Part shown: positions 35,712 to 47,400 of the stretch, in pieces | Numbering within the stretch: the stretch's first letter is position 1 | Layout: each line of letters opens with the position of its first letter | DNA from: Protonemura montana | Lineage: Eukaryota; Arthropoda; Insecta; Plecoptera; Nemouridae | Direction of reading: 5' to 3' | DNA length: 64,000 nt | NCBI GenBank assembly: GCA_947568835.1 | Contig: OX387604.1 | Coordinates: forward strand, 6,789,860-6,853,859 | Translations under genes and position numbers: made by a program | The notes under the pieces: generated by a model | What the model saw: only the letters and a program-made list of their open reading frames with translations | What the model was told of the DNA's origin: nothing | Database searches by the model: none

Positions 35712-35783
35712 TTATTTGTAATTTGAAGTGGACGAAGTCTCTTGTGGTCCTGCTGCTGCTTCCATCAACTCGGCAACGATAGC
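35712..35783 (-). CDS. candidate terminal exon, unidentified gene
   Basis: After an acceptor-like GTTCGTAGTTAG the frame reads AIVAELMEAAAGPQETSSTS then NYK and TAA. The stop overlaps AATAAATAAATA, so a poly(A) signal follows at once. No upstream exon was found. The next minus frame at 35810..36013 has a different phase. Confidence 0.2.
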   Translation of the reverse strand, partial: AIVAELMEAAAGPQETSSTSNYK

Positions 35784-36059
35784 CTAACTACGAACAGGCT
35801 ACGATTTGGTTAATTATCTCGTTTTAAAGGCTCCGGGCAAAGTTTATCATGCATGACACATTCACGTAAGTGGACCTTTTTCCAAATCCACGGAACGATC
35901 CATTTTATTCGAACAATTAATTCGTGGTTGTGTATTTCTTTGATTGGACAGCCTTTCTTGTGCTGTACGGGGTGCACCCTATACTTAAAGGTAGGATCGC
36001 AATCAATATTCATAAAGCTGCAGGATTTGAAAATTCTGTCTTTCTGACGGCGTACTTTT

Positions 36060-38030
36060 GTAAATGAAGAATATTTCGCTTCTGGGAAAATTAAGACAAG
36101 GTAAATTTATCGCTATCAATAAATAACATAGTGAAAAAGAACAAGAAAAATCTGACTTATTCGAAAACGAAGAATTGTCGACGCCCTTTTTCTAATCTAT
36201 TGGACTTCTTTTGTAATTTGTAATTGTCAAAATATGAGAATGTTTTCCGAGGTCAAAAAAAGGGATTTATATATTAAATCGTGATTATATTACAATATCA
36301 TACGGTCCAGCCTGACTATTCTGAAGGAGTTATAAAACTGGTTTCAGAAATATAGAGCTGAAATGAGTTCTTTTGTTTCTTTCCATCTCTGAGCGTATCT
36401 AATATCTATCGGAGTGTGATCTCTGTAACATCAGGATCTACCTTTACAGCTTCGATATGTAAATTGGAGACTTGTAATTAAAATACGACAATTGTTTTGT
36501 TTTCTTGAGAGTGAATAGTGTGGTATGCAGACATAGCCTATTTATTGTCCGTGGCATTTGCTGCTTTCTCACATTGCGCTCCTTACGAGTATGAGTTATT
36601 CCACCACGTGCCAATCTTGGGAGTACTTTGCACTCATCACGCACACGTGGTATAGCTACAAGCATCAGGAAAATTAGGCGCACAGAGCATTTTGTTCTCC
36701 GTCCACGTTGTTCTACGCGGTCAGCACTGAGGAGAACCGCCTAGCCAATTTTGCACTTTTGTGATTGCTAGAATGTGTCATGAGACATCTTCTTTATTTG
36801 ACGCCTCTATAAAGAAGTTCGTCACGGCTTGCTTTCCTTGATCACCGATAAATCGATCTTCGCTAGTTTTACTAACTCAGAAAACTCGTTAGTACAGTAC
36901 ATTCTTAATTCTACTTGTTTCTTGAGATGGGTTTACTCGAGCCTTCAGTTGGTGTAAAAAAACTCGTGTATATAACTTCTGTCGCAATTTTACCCAGCTT
37001 CTACTAAATCACCGTAGAAATCACAAGTGCCGGAACACGTCTGAAAACTGTTCATAAACAGAAAGATCAAGAAAGAGAACAGTAACGCGATAGATTTTTT
37101 TTTTCATAACAGACCCTCTATTACCATTTGCAACATCAAACAGCATCATCAAGAGAGGTAATGCATTCGTTTTTCTGACGCGTGTGGCCAGAAAAGCGAA
37201 GCAAATGTATTCGTGTTCGTAATGTGTCTAAACGACTGGCATTTTTGTAAAACTAAGCACTTCATAGTTGAGTGGTTAGTGAATTGGATAGCCCTGCTCA
37301 ATGCACGCTCCATTCGCCAGTCATGCCTGCATTACTCTCACTCACCTAGCCCTTACCTTACCAGCACCTACAACCACCAAGCACAGCTTCACAGCTTCCT
37401 ATACCAGGCCCGAACAGAGTAATACTCACGGTAATACATACTTTTGTATGCTTAAGCTGCATGTCTCAATTGTGCCCTGTCGATAGCAAAGAACTACAAA
37501 GACGTATTCAACTACCACAAACGTTTAGATCCGTTAAATTAATGAATCGAGGGGCTCGTGTACCTGTGATAATCTATCGTAAAATGTCCAATGTTACGGT
37601 CTTAGCCATCTGTGACTGACACAGCACTATTTTCACACTCCTCTCCTAGCACGTCTTTTAGAAACACTGGATATAGTATGTGATGTATACCTTGGTATTT
37701 CTATCAAGTACTTGACTGCCTGCCACTATGGCCGCGCAATCAATCAGAAAGAATGTATTGCTGTGATAATCAAGCGTCTGTACTATCAATCGCACCCACT
37801 TTCATTCTTCTCGGAAAAGATTTGGGAATATAGTTTTTACAAAGCAGTAATGATTGACGCTCGAATAGGCTCTGATCAGGTTGAACAACTGAATATTAGC
37901 AAAGCATAGCATAATGTTATATACCAGCCGAAAAAAAAACTCTCTGAATATTTGAATTCCAGCACACATCGTTCAGATCGGCTTGGCTCATCAAGGAAGT
38001 TCCTATATTTCGCCGCGTGTGTTCACGTGC
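36060..38030. other. AT-rich non-coding stretch
   Basis: No supported gene. A minus open frame at about 36444..36725 follows an acceptor-like GGTTCTCCTCAG, but no family is recognisable. Confidence 0.35.
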
Positions 38031-38040
38031 ATTCTGTAGG

Positions 38041-38139
38041 AATCGTGAAGAACTGAGCGGTGTACGCATTCTCGAATCTCGAGATCTCCGATCTTGGATG
38101 AAAACACATCTTGTCGAGTTGCTGCATGAAGCAAGGGGG
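38041..38139 (+). CDS. candidate internal exon (99 bp, phase 2-2), unidentified gene
   Basis: The acceptor GTGCATTCTGTAG and donor AAGGGG|GTGAGC bound 99 bases. One frame is open: NREELSGVRILESRDL, then RSWMKTHLVELLHEARG. It is rich in Leu, Glu and Arg and looks like folded helical protein. The next acceptor at 38402 continues in matching phase. I do not recognise the family. Confidence 0.3.
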
Positions 38140-38402
38140 TGAGCCAGAAGTGGGACTCAAGATTTGAACGTTAAAGCAAAAACTTACTTCCTGCGCTTTA
38201 TTAACGCGTTACTTACCTCCGGAAGTCGCGTCCAAAAAACAACCGAAACTTAATTTAACAATTAAAATCGTACGGCAGGGTGCATAGTGTAAACTTGTAA
38301 ACCATGTGTAATAAATGTGTAGGTAGATTATAACGTACCATGTATGCACGTATCATTGGCAACAGCGAAAGCATTTTCGTCTACTGATGTCTTCATGTGC
38401 AG

Positions 38403-38607
38403 CGGGCATCGGGCGGTGGGCAGCGGGCAGCAGAGCCATGCGAATGCCTCCCTTCCCCAAGAACAACTCGCTGGCCATCTGCCCCCCACGGCAAGCAATG
38501 CCCACTACTTGCCAATACCAAGGTTCCACTGGCACACGAAAGAAAAGAATGCAGATAGTAATCAAATCAAACAAACTAGTAATAATACGCATTTTCACGA
38601 CCACTAA
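38403..38607 (+). CDS. candidate following exon, possibly terminal
   Basis: The acceptor TGTCTTCATGTGCAG adds the C that completes Gly from the preceding exon. The frame then runs GHRAVGSGQQSHANASLPQE and on to a stop at 38605. It is low in hydrophobic residues, like a disordered tail. A second frame is also open here, so phase agreement is the only support. Confidence 0.2.
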
Positions 38608-39235
38608 TTAATTAGCTGGGTGTCTAAGTGTTGCTTAGTGTGCGTACGAATCGACAAGGCTTAAACTATGTCATGCGACTGCGGTCGCGCAAGGCAACGA
38701 GTGCGGTGGAAAGTGGCCTGTGGAAATGCATGGAAACAGAGTGAAATAACCGGGGTACAGGGGCAGCCAGACGGCAGATGTGGCTTGGTCTGCAAAGATT
38801 ACGACGCCCTGAGGGCCGGCGGCCCAGTAGACCGGTGCTTGTGGGTGTCAGTGTTGGTCCGCTAATTAAACGCTGCGTGCTCCTAAATTATTACCAGATT
38901 CGGACGCGAGTGATTAATATCGTGATCCGACAGAAGACGTCTAGCAGTTTGCACTGCAATGCGCATGACCCCGGTCACCAATTACATGTCACTTTGGAAA
39001 ATGCACGTCTGCTATTGTGTCAGATTCTGCGGCAATGGACCAGAGTACTTCTGCGAAACGTTGCATGAGAAACTGACTCCATGAGAGGTTCTATAAGGCG
39101 TTCAGGTGAACAATGTTAATCTAGAATAAATGAGTCATGCGATATTTCAATAATCATCATTAATTTACATAAACATTCACGTTTCACTCGTCACAGTTCC
39201 GTCTTTGTCCAACACCACCGCTGTCATGTATTTGT

Positions 39236-39828
39236 GCGTCGCCTGCCTATCCATCTAGTGCAGATCCTGACCGATCATAGAGCCTGCCTATCCATCTCCT
39301 CTTGATCCTGTCCGACCACAGAGTCTGTCTATACATCTCGTCCTGATCCTGATCGTCAAGAGGGCCTGTCAATCCATCTAGTCCAGATCCTGACCGATCA
39401 CAGAGCCTGCCTATCCATCTCCTCTTGATCCTGTCCGACCACAGAGCCTGTCTATACATTTCGTCCTGATCCTGACCGGCAAGAAAGCCTGTCTATCCAT
39501 CTCGTCCTGATCCTGACTGGCAAGAGGGCCTGTCTATCCACATCGTCCTGATCCTGATCATCAAGAGGGCCTGTCTATCCATCTCGTCCTGATCCTGACT
39601 GGCAAGAGGGCCTGTCTATCCATATCGTCCTGATCCTGATCGTCAAGAGGGCCTGTCTATCCATCTCGTCCTGATCCTGACCGGCAAGAGGGCCTGTCTA
39701 TCCATATCGTCCTGATCCTGACCGGCAAGAGGGCCTGTCTATCCATCTCGTCCTGATCCTAACTGGCAAGAGGGCCTGTCTATTCATTTCGTCCTGAACC
39801 TGCCCGGCAAGGCCTACTCGAGATCCGT
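39236..39828. repeat. 41-bp tandem array (about 14 copies) with a 123-bp higher-order unit
   Basis: Unit core CTGTCTATCCATCTCGTCCT, then GATCCTGACTGGCAAGAGGG. Copies start every 41 bases from 39488 to 39775. In the first part three variant units form a 123-bp block: CCATCTAG occurs at 39251 and 39374. The array runs straight into the 14-bp array. Confidence 0.95.
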
Positions 39829-40660
39829 GTGCAGAGTGCCGTGTACAAAGTGTCGTGCTCAAAGTGCCGTGTACAAAGTGCCGTGTGCAAAGTGTCGTGT
39901 GCAAAGTGTCGTGTGCAAAGTGTCGTGTGCAAAGTGCCGTGCTCAAAGTGTCGTGTGCAAAGTGTCGTGTGCAAAGTGCCGTGTGCAAAGTGTCGTGTGC
40001 AAAGTGCCGTGCTCAAAGTGTCGTGTGCAAAGTGTCGTGTGCAAAGTGCCGTGTGCAAAGTGTCGTGTGCAAAGTGCCGTGTGCAAAGTGTCGTGTGCAA
40101 AGTGCCGTGTGCAAAGTGTCGTGTGCAAAGTGCCGTGTGCAAAGTGCCGTGTGCAAAGTGTCGTGTGCAAAGTGCCGTGTGCAAAGTGTCGTGTGCAAAG
40201 TGTCGTGTGCAAAGTGTCGTGTTTAAAGTGTCGTGTTTAAAGTGTCGTGTGCAAAGTGTCGTGTGCAAAGTGTCGACGGGTAAAGTGCCGTGTGCAAAGT
40301 GCCGTGTGCAAAGTGCCGTGTGCAAAGTGTCGTGTGCAAAGTGTCGTGTGCAAAGTGTCGTGTGCAAAGTGTCGTGTGCAAAGTGTCGTGTGCAAAGTGC
40401 CGTGTGCAAAGTGTCGTGTGCAAAGTGTCGTGTGCAAAGTGCCGTGTGCAAAGTGTCGTGTTTAAAGTGTCGTGTTTAAAGTGTCGTGTGCAAAGTGTCG
40501 TGTGCAAAGTGCCGACGGGTAAAGTGCCGTGTGCAAAGTGTCGTGTGCAAAGTGTCGTGTGCAGAGTGTCGTGTGCAAAGTGCCGTGTGCAAAGTGCCGT
40601 GTGCAAAGTGCCGTGTGCAAAGTGTCGTGTGCAAAGTGCCGTTTGCAGAGTGTCGTGTGT
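39829..40660. repeat. 14-bp tandem array (about 59 copies)
   Basis: Unit GTGCAAAGTGTCGT, with T/C variation giving TGCCGT, plus TTTAAAG variants. A marker block (two TTTAAAG units followed by CGACGGGT) occurs twice, 239 bases apart, which shows a later block duplication. Long open frames in several phases are by-products of the repeat. Confidence 0.97.
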
Positions 40661-40739
40661 TTTTTGACTGAGCCTGATGGCCGCATATCCGTGAGCTGCG
40701 GTGCATGCATGTAGGCATGCGAACACATTAACCCTAGCC

Positions 40740-41290
40740 AGAGCAGGACGGAGAGTAATACCACTCTCACAGAATCAAGAGAAAGAATGATGAATTAAGA
40801 TGAAAAGAGAGAGATAAAACCTCTAGACTATATTATCTTGGTTCATTGCCTGGTTCGAAAACCAAACTTATTGTGCATTAATAAGTTTCTTCTGCAAGAA
40901 AATATGACGAGCCTGCCATATGGTAATATCAAGCGGGCTCCCCTACCCGCCTAGATCAATTACGTGCATACAACCTATGCAAATGAGTCGTATTGTGTGA
41001 AATTATATGTTGAGCGCTTCAAATTCGACTTTCTGGCGACTATTGGTGACAAAACGCCAAAGTTAGTGCCAGCCAACATTAGCCATTCGTAAGATCGCGG
41101 TGCGTTTTTTTTACACTAATTTTCGGCAGTTAAGATTTTCTATGTTGAGTTTCTTGAGCGTAAATAAAGCTCTCGCCAAAATACATTTTGCTTAAGACTC
41201 AGGATCTTATATTTAACATCATAAAGGGTTTCATGTGCTAACCTTTTTTTGTTCGAGAGATTTTATTTTTGTTCGTCATTTCTTTTTTTT
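40740..41290. other. non-coding stretch after the arrays
   Basis: AT-rich sequence with short A and T runs; no gene or repeat family seen. Confidence 0.5.
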
Positions 41291-41389
41291 TATAAAAAAG
41301 AAAAAAGAGAGACGAAATTCTTTGCCGTCACCTTTTACTGTATGGTAGAGCTGGTGTACTCTGGTGGCGTCAGTGGTATATAATTCGGG

Positions 41390-41720
41390 ACCATTCTTGC
41401 GTGTGCTGCACATGTGCGAACCGACCCGCGGACCGCACAGTGGACCGCACCGCGGACCGTCTCCGGCCGGCGGCCAATAAATTGGTCTTCTCTCTTCGAC
41501 CCGCAGCCACTTTCCAGACGACGCCATGCCGCCCGCCCCCCTCTCCTCGCTCAATGGACCTGTCGCGTCTCGGTACTAAACCCGTCCTGTCAATCAAATA
41601 TCGATAATTTACAACCAATACCGGCACCTCCACGCAGTCTGGCCACCACCGATGGAAGTGCCTTGCTTCGTCCCAAATACACCCAACCTGCCAATTTTCA
41701 ACATGTAGTGATAATTTGAA
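41390..41720. other. GC-rich island, open on both strands
   Basis: On the plus strand a very strong acceptor, TCTTCTCTCTTCGACCCGCAG at about 41486..41506, precedes an ATG at 41526 and several open frames. The minus strand is open too. GGACCGCAC repeats at 41425..41460 raise the GC content. It may contain an exon, but frame and strand cannot be decided. Confidence 0.2.
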
Positions 41721-41739
41721 TTGAGAGTTTGCATGCAAA

Positions 41740-43500
41740 CTAGACGGGTAATTATGTGGTAAAAACGTGAAAATGTTAGCAAACGATTTGTGGAGGATTT
41801 TTCGTTCCGTGGCTAAGACTCATCGCCCCTGAGGCATTGCAGTAGGAAGGCGGACTAAGAAAGCCAGACAATTCTTACAAAATACCTACTCAATTATTAT
41901 ATCTTGCTCTTTCTTTTTCAGCGTGTTTTATAGTTCGATTTCACGGTGAATTGTTTTTCGGTGAAGATAGTGCCCAGGGTCAAGTATAGAATCCTCAGCA
42001 AAGCTGGAAATGTAAGAGCGGGGGTGTGGGGAGTGGGGTCAGACATCACTAGCTAGACTAAGGCCTGGCCGGCGCGCAAACAATCTCCTCACAATCACCG
42101 GTCCCTGATCATCGGTCACTGCTCACCGATATACCAGCGAAATTTCAATCGATAACTCTTGCATTGTCTTGTTCTTCGTTCTCTACCTTTGCTTAGACAC
42201 ATCTTGTATCTTCTGTCCGTTTTGCCTCTTCAGTGATTGTTCACGACTTTTTGACGTCTCATCTCTAACAAAATTAATTTCTCTGAACGATTCTTCTTTG
42301 AGTTTTTTCTCAGATAGCATTGTTTCTTTTTTCCGAAATAAAACCAAAATATGTGAATGGTACACAAGACCGGGGGACGCATAATTAAATAAACAAGAAA
42401 TATCATATCAGTTTCTTGTTGTGTATATTCTTTGAAAAGAAAACCAAAGTAAAAATATGCTAACGATGTTTGTAGCGTTTTGACATGTAGGTTGAGAAAT
42501 GATCTATTGATTTCGAGCTTGAATATGGGGCCTACCTATTATGACCTATGATGATTTATTCACATGGGACACGTACCTATATCTCTGGAGATTTCATGCT
42601 ATGCTGCGGTGTTACAGAGCCAGTCAGTGGCGATCCAAAACATAGTAACTCCTTGATAATTACTTGATATCCACTGAGATTTTGCTTATCGCTGGAAGAA
42701 GCAAATATGAGACGTAATATGTTTTCTGATTTTCATACATTTCGCTAGAATTTGGTCTCTGTGATTGTTCTAAATTAAATGCTGATGGGGACAGAGTACA
42801 AATTGTCATGCTTTAGATTTATCTATATATGCTGGATGCATGCATGGATGCACATATGCTCAACACCGAGTGTACCTACTTCTCTTTGCTCTGCCTATAT
42901 AATATCTTGCGAAGACATGACTTACAACTAATTACGCCTTGGGCCCCTAAAGTAGGCAATACGTCACATTCGAAACAAGAAATATTATTAATTTAACCCC
43001 ATAACATGTAATAATTTCGATGTTATGCTATAATACTTAACATTTTCCATCTGCTCAATAATATTATTTATTACCGGCCAGTCTAAATATTAGTTGTTTA
43101 AACATATACTGTTTATTGCCTGCCTAAGGCTTGAATTACCTAGAGACTGGCTATAACATATTTATAGCTAGATCCTGACAACTGGTATAGGGAGAAGAAG
43201 TCGGAGTCTGCGTGGACTCTGGCTGCTAGCCGAGGACTGCGGACTGCGAACTGCGGACCGTGGGCTGATGGACATTCTTCACACTCGATTCGCAGAATAT
43301 TCATCTCGACGTAACGCAACCTAAAGCGTAAAGCGTACAGCGTAAACCAATGGCCGAATCTGCTTAATTGCTAGCTATAAATAGAGCGCCTGTAATTCAT
43401 TCCATCCTCTTAAAAAGTAATCATCCGTCGCTCTCAGGGGTGAACTATTCACTTAAAAATAGAAGGGAAATATTGTGTAGTAGATGAGAAGGAAATGAAT
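41740..43500. other. AT-rich non-coding stretch
   Basis: No supported gene. A short degenerate GGACTGCGAACTGC repeat lies at about 43225..43262. Confidence 0.45.
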
Positions 43501-43511
43501 GAAACTTAAGA

Positions 43512-43563
43512 ATGTTGCTGTTGTGTTGTGTTGTGCGGTGCGGTGCGGTGCGGTGAGGTGCGG
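43512..43563. repeat. pentanucleotide repeat (GTGTT then GTGCG)
   Basis: Several copies of TGTTG pass into GCGGT copies, then a single GAGGT. Confidence 0.85.
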
Positions 43564-43589
43564 GCGATCGAAGTGGAGCGGTTCCTTAC

Positions 43590-43688
43590 CGACGTTGCAG
43601 CGATGAACCAGGCCGGAGCGGGCTGGACCGGTTAGCCCGATGCCGGCCACCGGGACCGGGTGTGGGTGACCAGAACAGACCGCCGGCA
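43590..43688 (-). CDS. candidate GC-rich exon (99 bp)
   Basis: The minus strand has the acceptor CTGCATTGTGTAG and the donor CGTCG|GTAAGG around 99 GC-rich bases. Two frames are open, one starting AGGLFWSPTPGPGG and one PAVCSGHPHPVPVAG. The splice signals are good, but no partner exon or family was found. Confidence 0.2.
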
Positions 43689-44330
43689 CTACACAATGCA
43701 GATACACTCCGCTATTAATCGAATAAATCAGCTTCCAACGAGAACTGAGGTGAACGTCTAGGTATGCCTAAGGTCTCGCGTCAGATACTGGCTGGACCAC
43801 TATACTCGCGCTTTCGAAGGAAGCAGCACGCTATCTTCACTTGCAATAATTATTGAGATTTAGAAATAAACTTCAGCTTAGTATGGTTATTCTATTCAAC
43901 TCGATTGGCTTCCACAAATAAAAATAAAAATACATGCAACCAGATTGAGAACCAATTAACGCAGAAAAAAAAAGTTCGATCCAAATAATACCTATCTACC
44001 TGCTGAAAAAACACGCACATTCACGCACATTTTGCAAACTTCGATGTCACTTTTGTGACTGTGCGCAGCATTAGGCAGCATTGCGCAGAATTGCGCAGCA
44101 CAGCCGGGAAGGCAATAACGAAGGGAGCGGGCGGCGGCCAAGCGAGAAGTCAGAAGCCCATTGAGTGATGGCTCCATCGGGTGATTGACAGGAGGTGTAC
44201 CTGTTACTGCTGTTGCACCAGACTAGCTAGCAGGCAGACTACCAGTGTTGTACTGACCAACGCCACGCCATTCTCGTCTCGCACGTGCCAGCTTCTGCAC
44301 GTGCCCCGTACGGTCACGTTATCACGCAGC

Positions 44331-44406
44331 GCCCGGGAGCGCTGCTCCGGGCGGGCGCAGTGCAACGTGCGCAGCCACGCGCAGCCACGCGCAGCCACGG
44401 GCAGCC
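44331..44406. repeat. GC hairpin followed by a 10-bp repeat
   Basis: GCCCGGGAGC, GCT, GCTCCGGGC form a near-perfect stem with one bulged G. Shortly after, CGCAGCCACG is repeated three times and once diverged. Confidence 0.6.
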
Positions 44407-44419
44407 AGAGGCTATGAGC

Positions 44420-47400
44420 GCTCGGGGCAGTTTGGCAGGTTTTCTTTGTTTTAGGGGCACTCACAGTTGTTTCATCTCTTGAATTTGCAAGTACATTTTC
44501 AGCCTGTTAAGTTGCATTTTAAGGCAATACAGGATGCGTTTTCGTGAATCTACCTGGCTTTGTGGACGTTCACATTCATAGGCCTGAATCATTTGTCAGG
44601 ATTTTTTTTTGGAACGTTTCTGTATCGTTCCTGGATGCGCCCGATTTGAAGACTAATTTTAAAATTACGTTTTAGTTGGAATGCTCACAGATGTGCAATT
44701 TCTGTTCGCGTTCTCGAATAAAATGTCAAGCGTCTGCAGTACACATTTCTGCCAACCATTTGCTCGGTTGCCAGAATTTATGAAAGGTGGATTTTCGTTG
44801 GACGAGAAATGGAGCGAATTATTGTGAAGAACAAAAGGGAAAGGTGATTATTTTGTTGGCTCAGTTAAATATTGGCGCTTGTAGAAATGTTCTAAAAGTT
44901 ATTTTAGTGTGTTTCTCCGCCTGTTCTGCAGCACTGTTCATATGAAAACCGACGCCAAGAGATTCACGAGTATTGCACTAAAAACTCACCATTTATATTT
45001 ATATTGTATGTCAAATTAGATATGGTGAGTGTCCTTCTTTCCTTAAAAGTGGTGGACACCATATTCAATTTTAAATTGATCGTTTTAACTGCCATGCCAG
45101 TCCATGGCTTTTACTTTGAATCCACCCTCCCTTCTTTAGCGAGATCAAAAACAATCCTCTAAGAATTTGCAGCATACAAGAACATACAAGAAAACGAATA
45201 GATTATTAGTGGGTGGCCTGATCACAAACACACTCACTCACCTTCTGTACTAACTGCGCCAACTTATCTAAATAAACTTCTCATCATGAGGCTAATCCAT
45301 GATCCAGCCCGTTGAGGAAAAATAAGCTTTTTTGTGTGAATATCAAATTAGCAGAATAATATACCTTGGTTGCGGGCTGTTGCATGTTGATGTACAGAGG
45401 TGGAGGCAGAGGTAGTGTCGCCTAGGCCCAGCGTGCCAGTGTAAGCTAACCCGCGGTTAATTACTTATTTACATGGCTAATGAGGTGCTAGATGCTTGGC
45501 TGGCGGGGCGTTTGCTTCACAATGCACCACCAAGCCACCAAGACGTGCTATCCAAAGTACCTTACATTACGCCAGAGAGGTGTATCACCTCCGTAGTCGA
45601 TGTAGTGACAGCTCGTCGCTAACGTATAGATATACCTTACCACACAGCAAAGGGAGCAGGGTACTGCAGGGTACAGAACCAAGGATTGTGCAGATAATAG
45701 CTGTGTGATCATAAGGGGCAGTCAGATCGTAAGCCCAACACGTTCCTATGCACTCCCTTCTTTCTCATTCTCATGCCGTCTCAGAATGAAAGAAATTTAG
45801 TCTATTATTAGGTCGAATTCAACCCACTGCCAACATTTTTTTTCAGTGTGCGTCCTATTATATTTTATGTGTGATATGAAAATTCCTACAATTATTAACC
45901 GGCCATGGCTCTAAATTTAGGAAAATCAATCTCGCCACTCTGACTCTTGCATGAACGCTTTTTTCAAGAATACATTAACCAATTGCCGGTTCATAATTAG
46001 AAGTCTCGGTGGAAGTAATTCATTCATGCGGGCTTATCGGTCGGGCGTAAGGGTGGAAGCCTACCGGACTAGAGACTTTGCTGGTTGAACCATGATAAGT
46101 ACCAAGGTGGAAAGATTACTCGGTGCCAATAGCCGGTAGCCGGTACGAGGTTGCGTCCCGTGTGTTGGGCTTGGTCATGTTTTCCGATGGTTTGTCAAGA
46201 TTTAACTATTATTTAAATGACTACTAGCTGGTAAAGTCCGAGCCCCACCTGGGAAGTGACCACCCAATAAGAAACTGCTCCAGTCGCGCAGGCTTTCGAC
46301 TGGATTGACCGAGATTTACACAAATCTCAAACACCACTTGCGAATCTATGTGCTTCTTGATTCACTCCTAAGTTCGCGGATTATGACTGTCGCGGATTTT
46401 TCGGCTAGATTTGGTCATGGAATCGATCAAATGCACATTGTTAATGTAGTACTTATATTGTTTCTTAAAAAACTAGACGGAAACGCGACACGGAGATGAT
46501 TTATGAAATCTGTGCCGTGCCACTTCCAGTTCCTTCGTAACTGAAAGATGGAAGGAAAGAAACACAAGGTTTGAACGATGCATGACATATTACGCTGCTT
46601 CCAGCCCAAGATTTCCAAACTCCGAATACTCTGATGTTTCAGATGGATTCAAGATAACAATCCATCATTCTCTTTTAATTACGTTTTGTTAGTTCATTCG
46701 CTTTTTTCTCTTTTTTCAAAATGATTTGACAGATATTTATTTACACACAAAACGTCGAGTTAACTCTTCCTCTCTTTGTTTCTCCTTCTCTCACGACTGA
46801 TTCTCTCGCATCCTCGTCTTTCTTGCTCATCACATTATGATAAATTTGCAAGTTTGAACGTAGCTGTTTTTTTAGTTAATGACTTAAAGCTTTTTGATGG
46901 ACTATTCAGATTATTGCGCCAAGAAATAGACGCGGTAGTAGTACTAATAACTTCAGAGATATTTCTAAGATACAAACACCCAGACTACGCAGCATCACCG
47001 AACGCTGAGCACGTGTGCTGACTGCTGACTTGTGTGTTCTTCTGGCGGACCATTGAATCGTTCGATTCCAGGCCAGTGAATGGAAGGCGAGCTACTCACT
47101 CCTCGTTGAGCAACATCGGGAAACGAGTGCTATAACTGATAGCTATCCATAAAATGCATGAAATCCCATTTACTCACGAAAATACCAGCGTATTAAGCGT
47201 CGAAGCACAGGCGTTTCATCTGGTCCTGGTGGTTGAACTGCAACGCTTCAAAGTGTTGCTCGATGTTAGAAAACCGTGAATTATTGCCGCATTTTCATTT
47301 ATTCTTCGAGACCGAACATCAAACGCTAGATACTATATTCTCAACTAAATTATGGTACTTGAAAGCAACATTTCGAGGGCAAAAAGTACATTTCCAAAAA

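Noticed and set aside
37262-37330. tRNA-like A box (GAGTGGTTAGTG) near 37270
   Set aside because: No B box and no acceptor pairing found.
39780-40726. Long open frames (up to 223 codons) rich in Cys, Lys, Val or in His, Thr, Leu
   Set aside because: They appear in several phases on both strands and arise from the 14-bp tandem repeat, whose unit has no stop codon.
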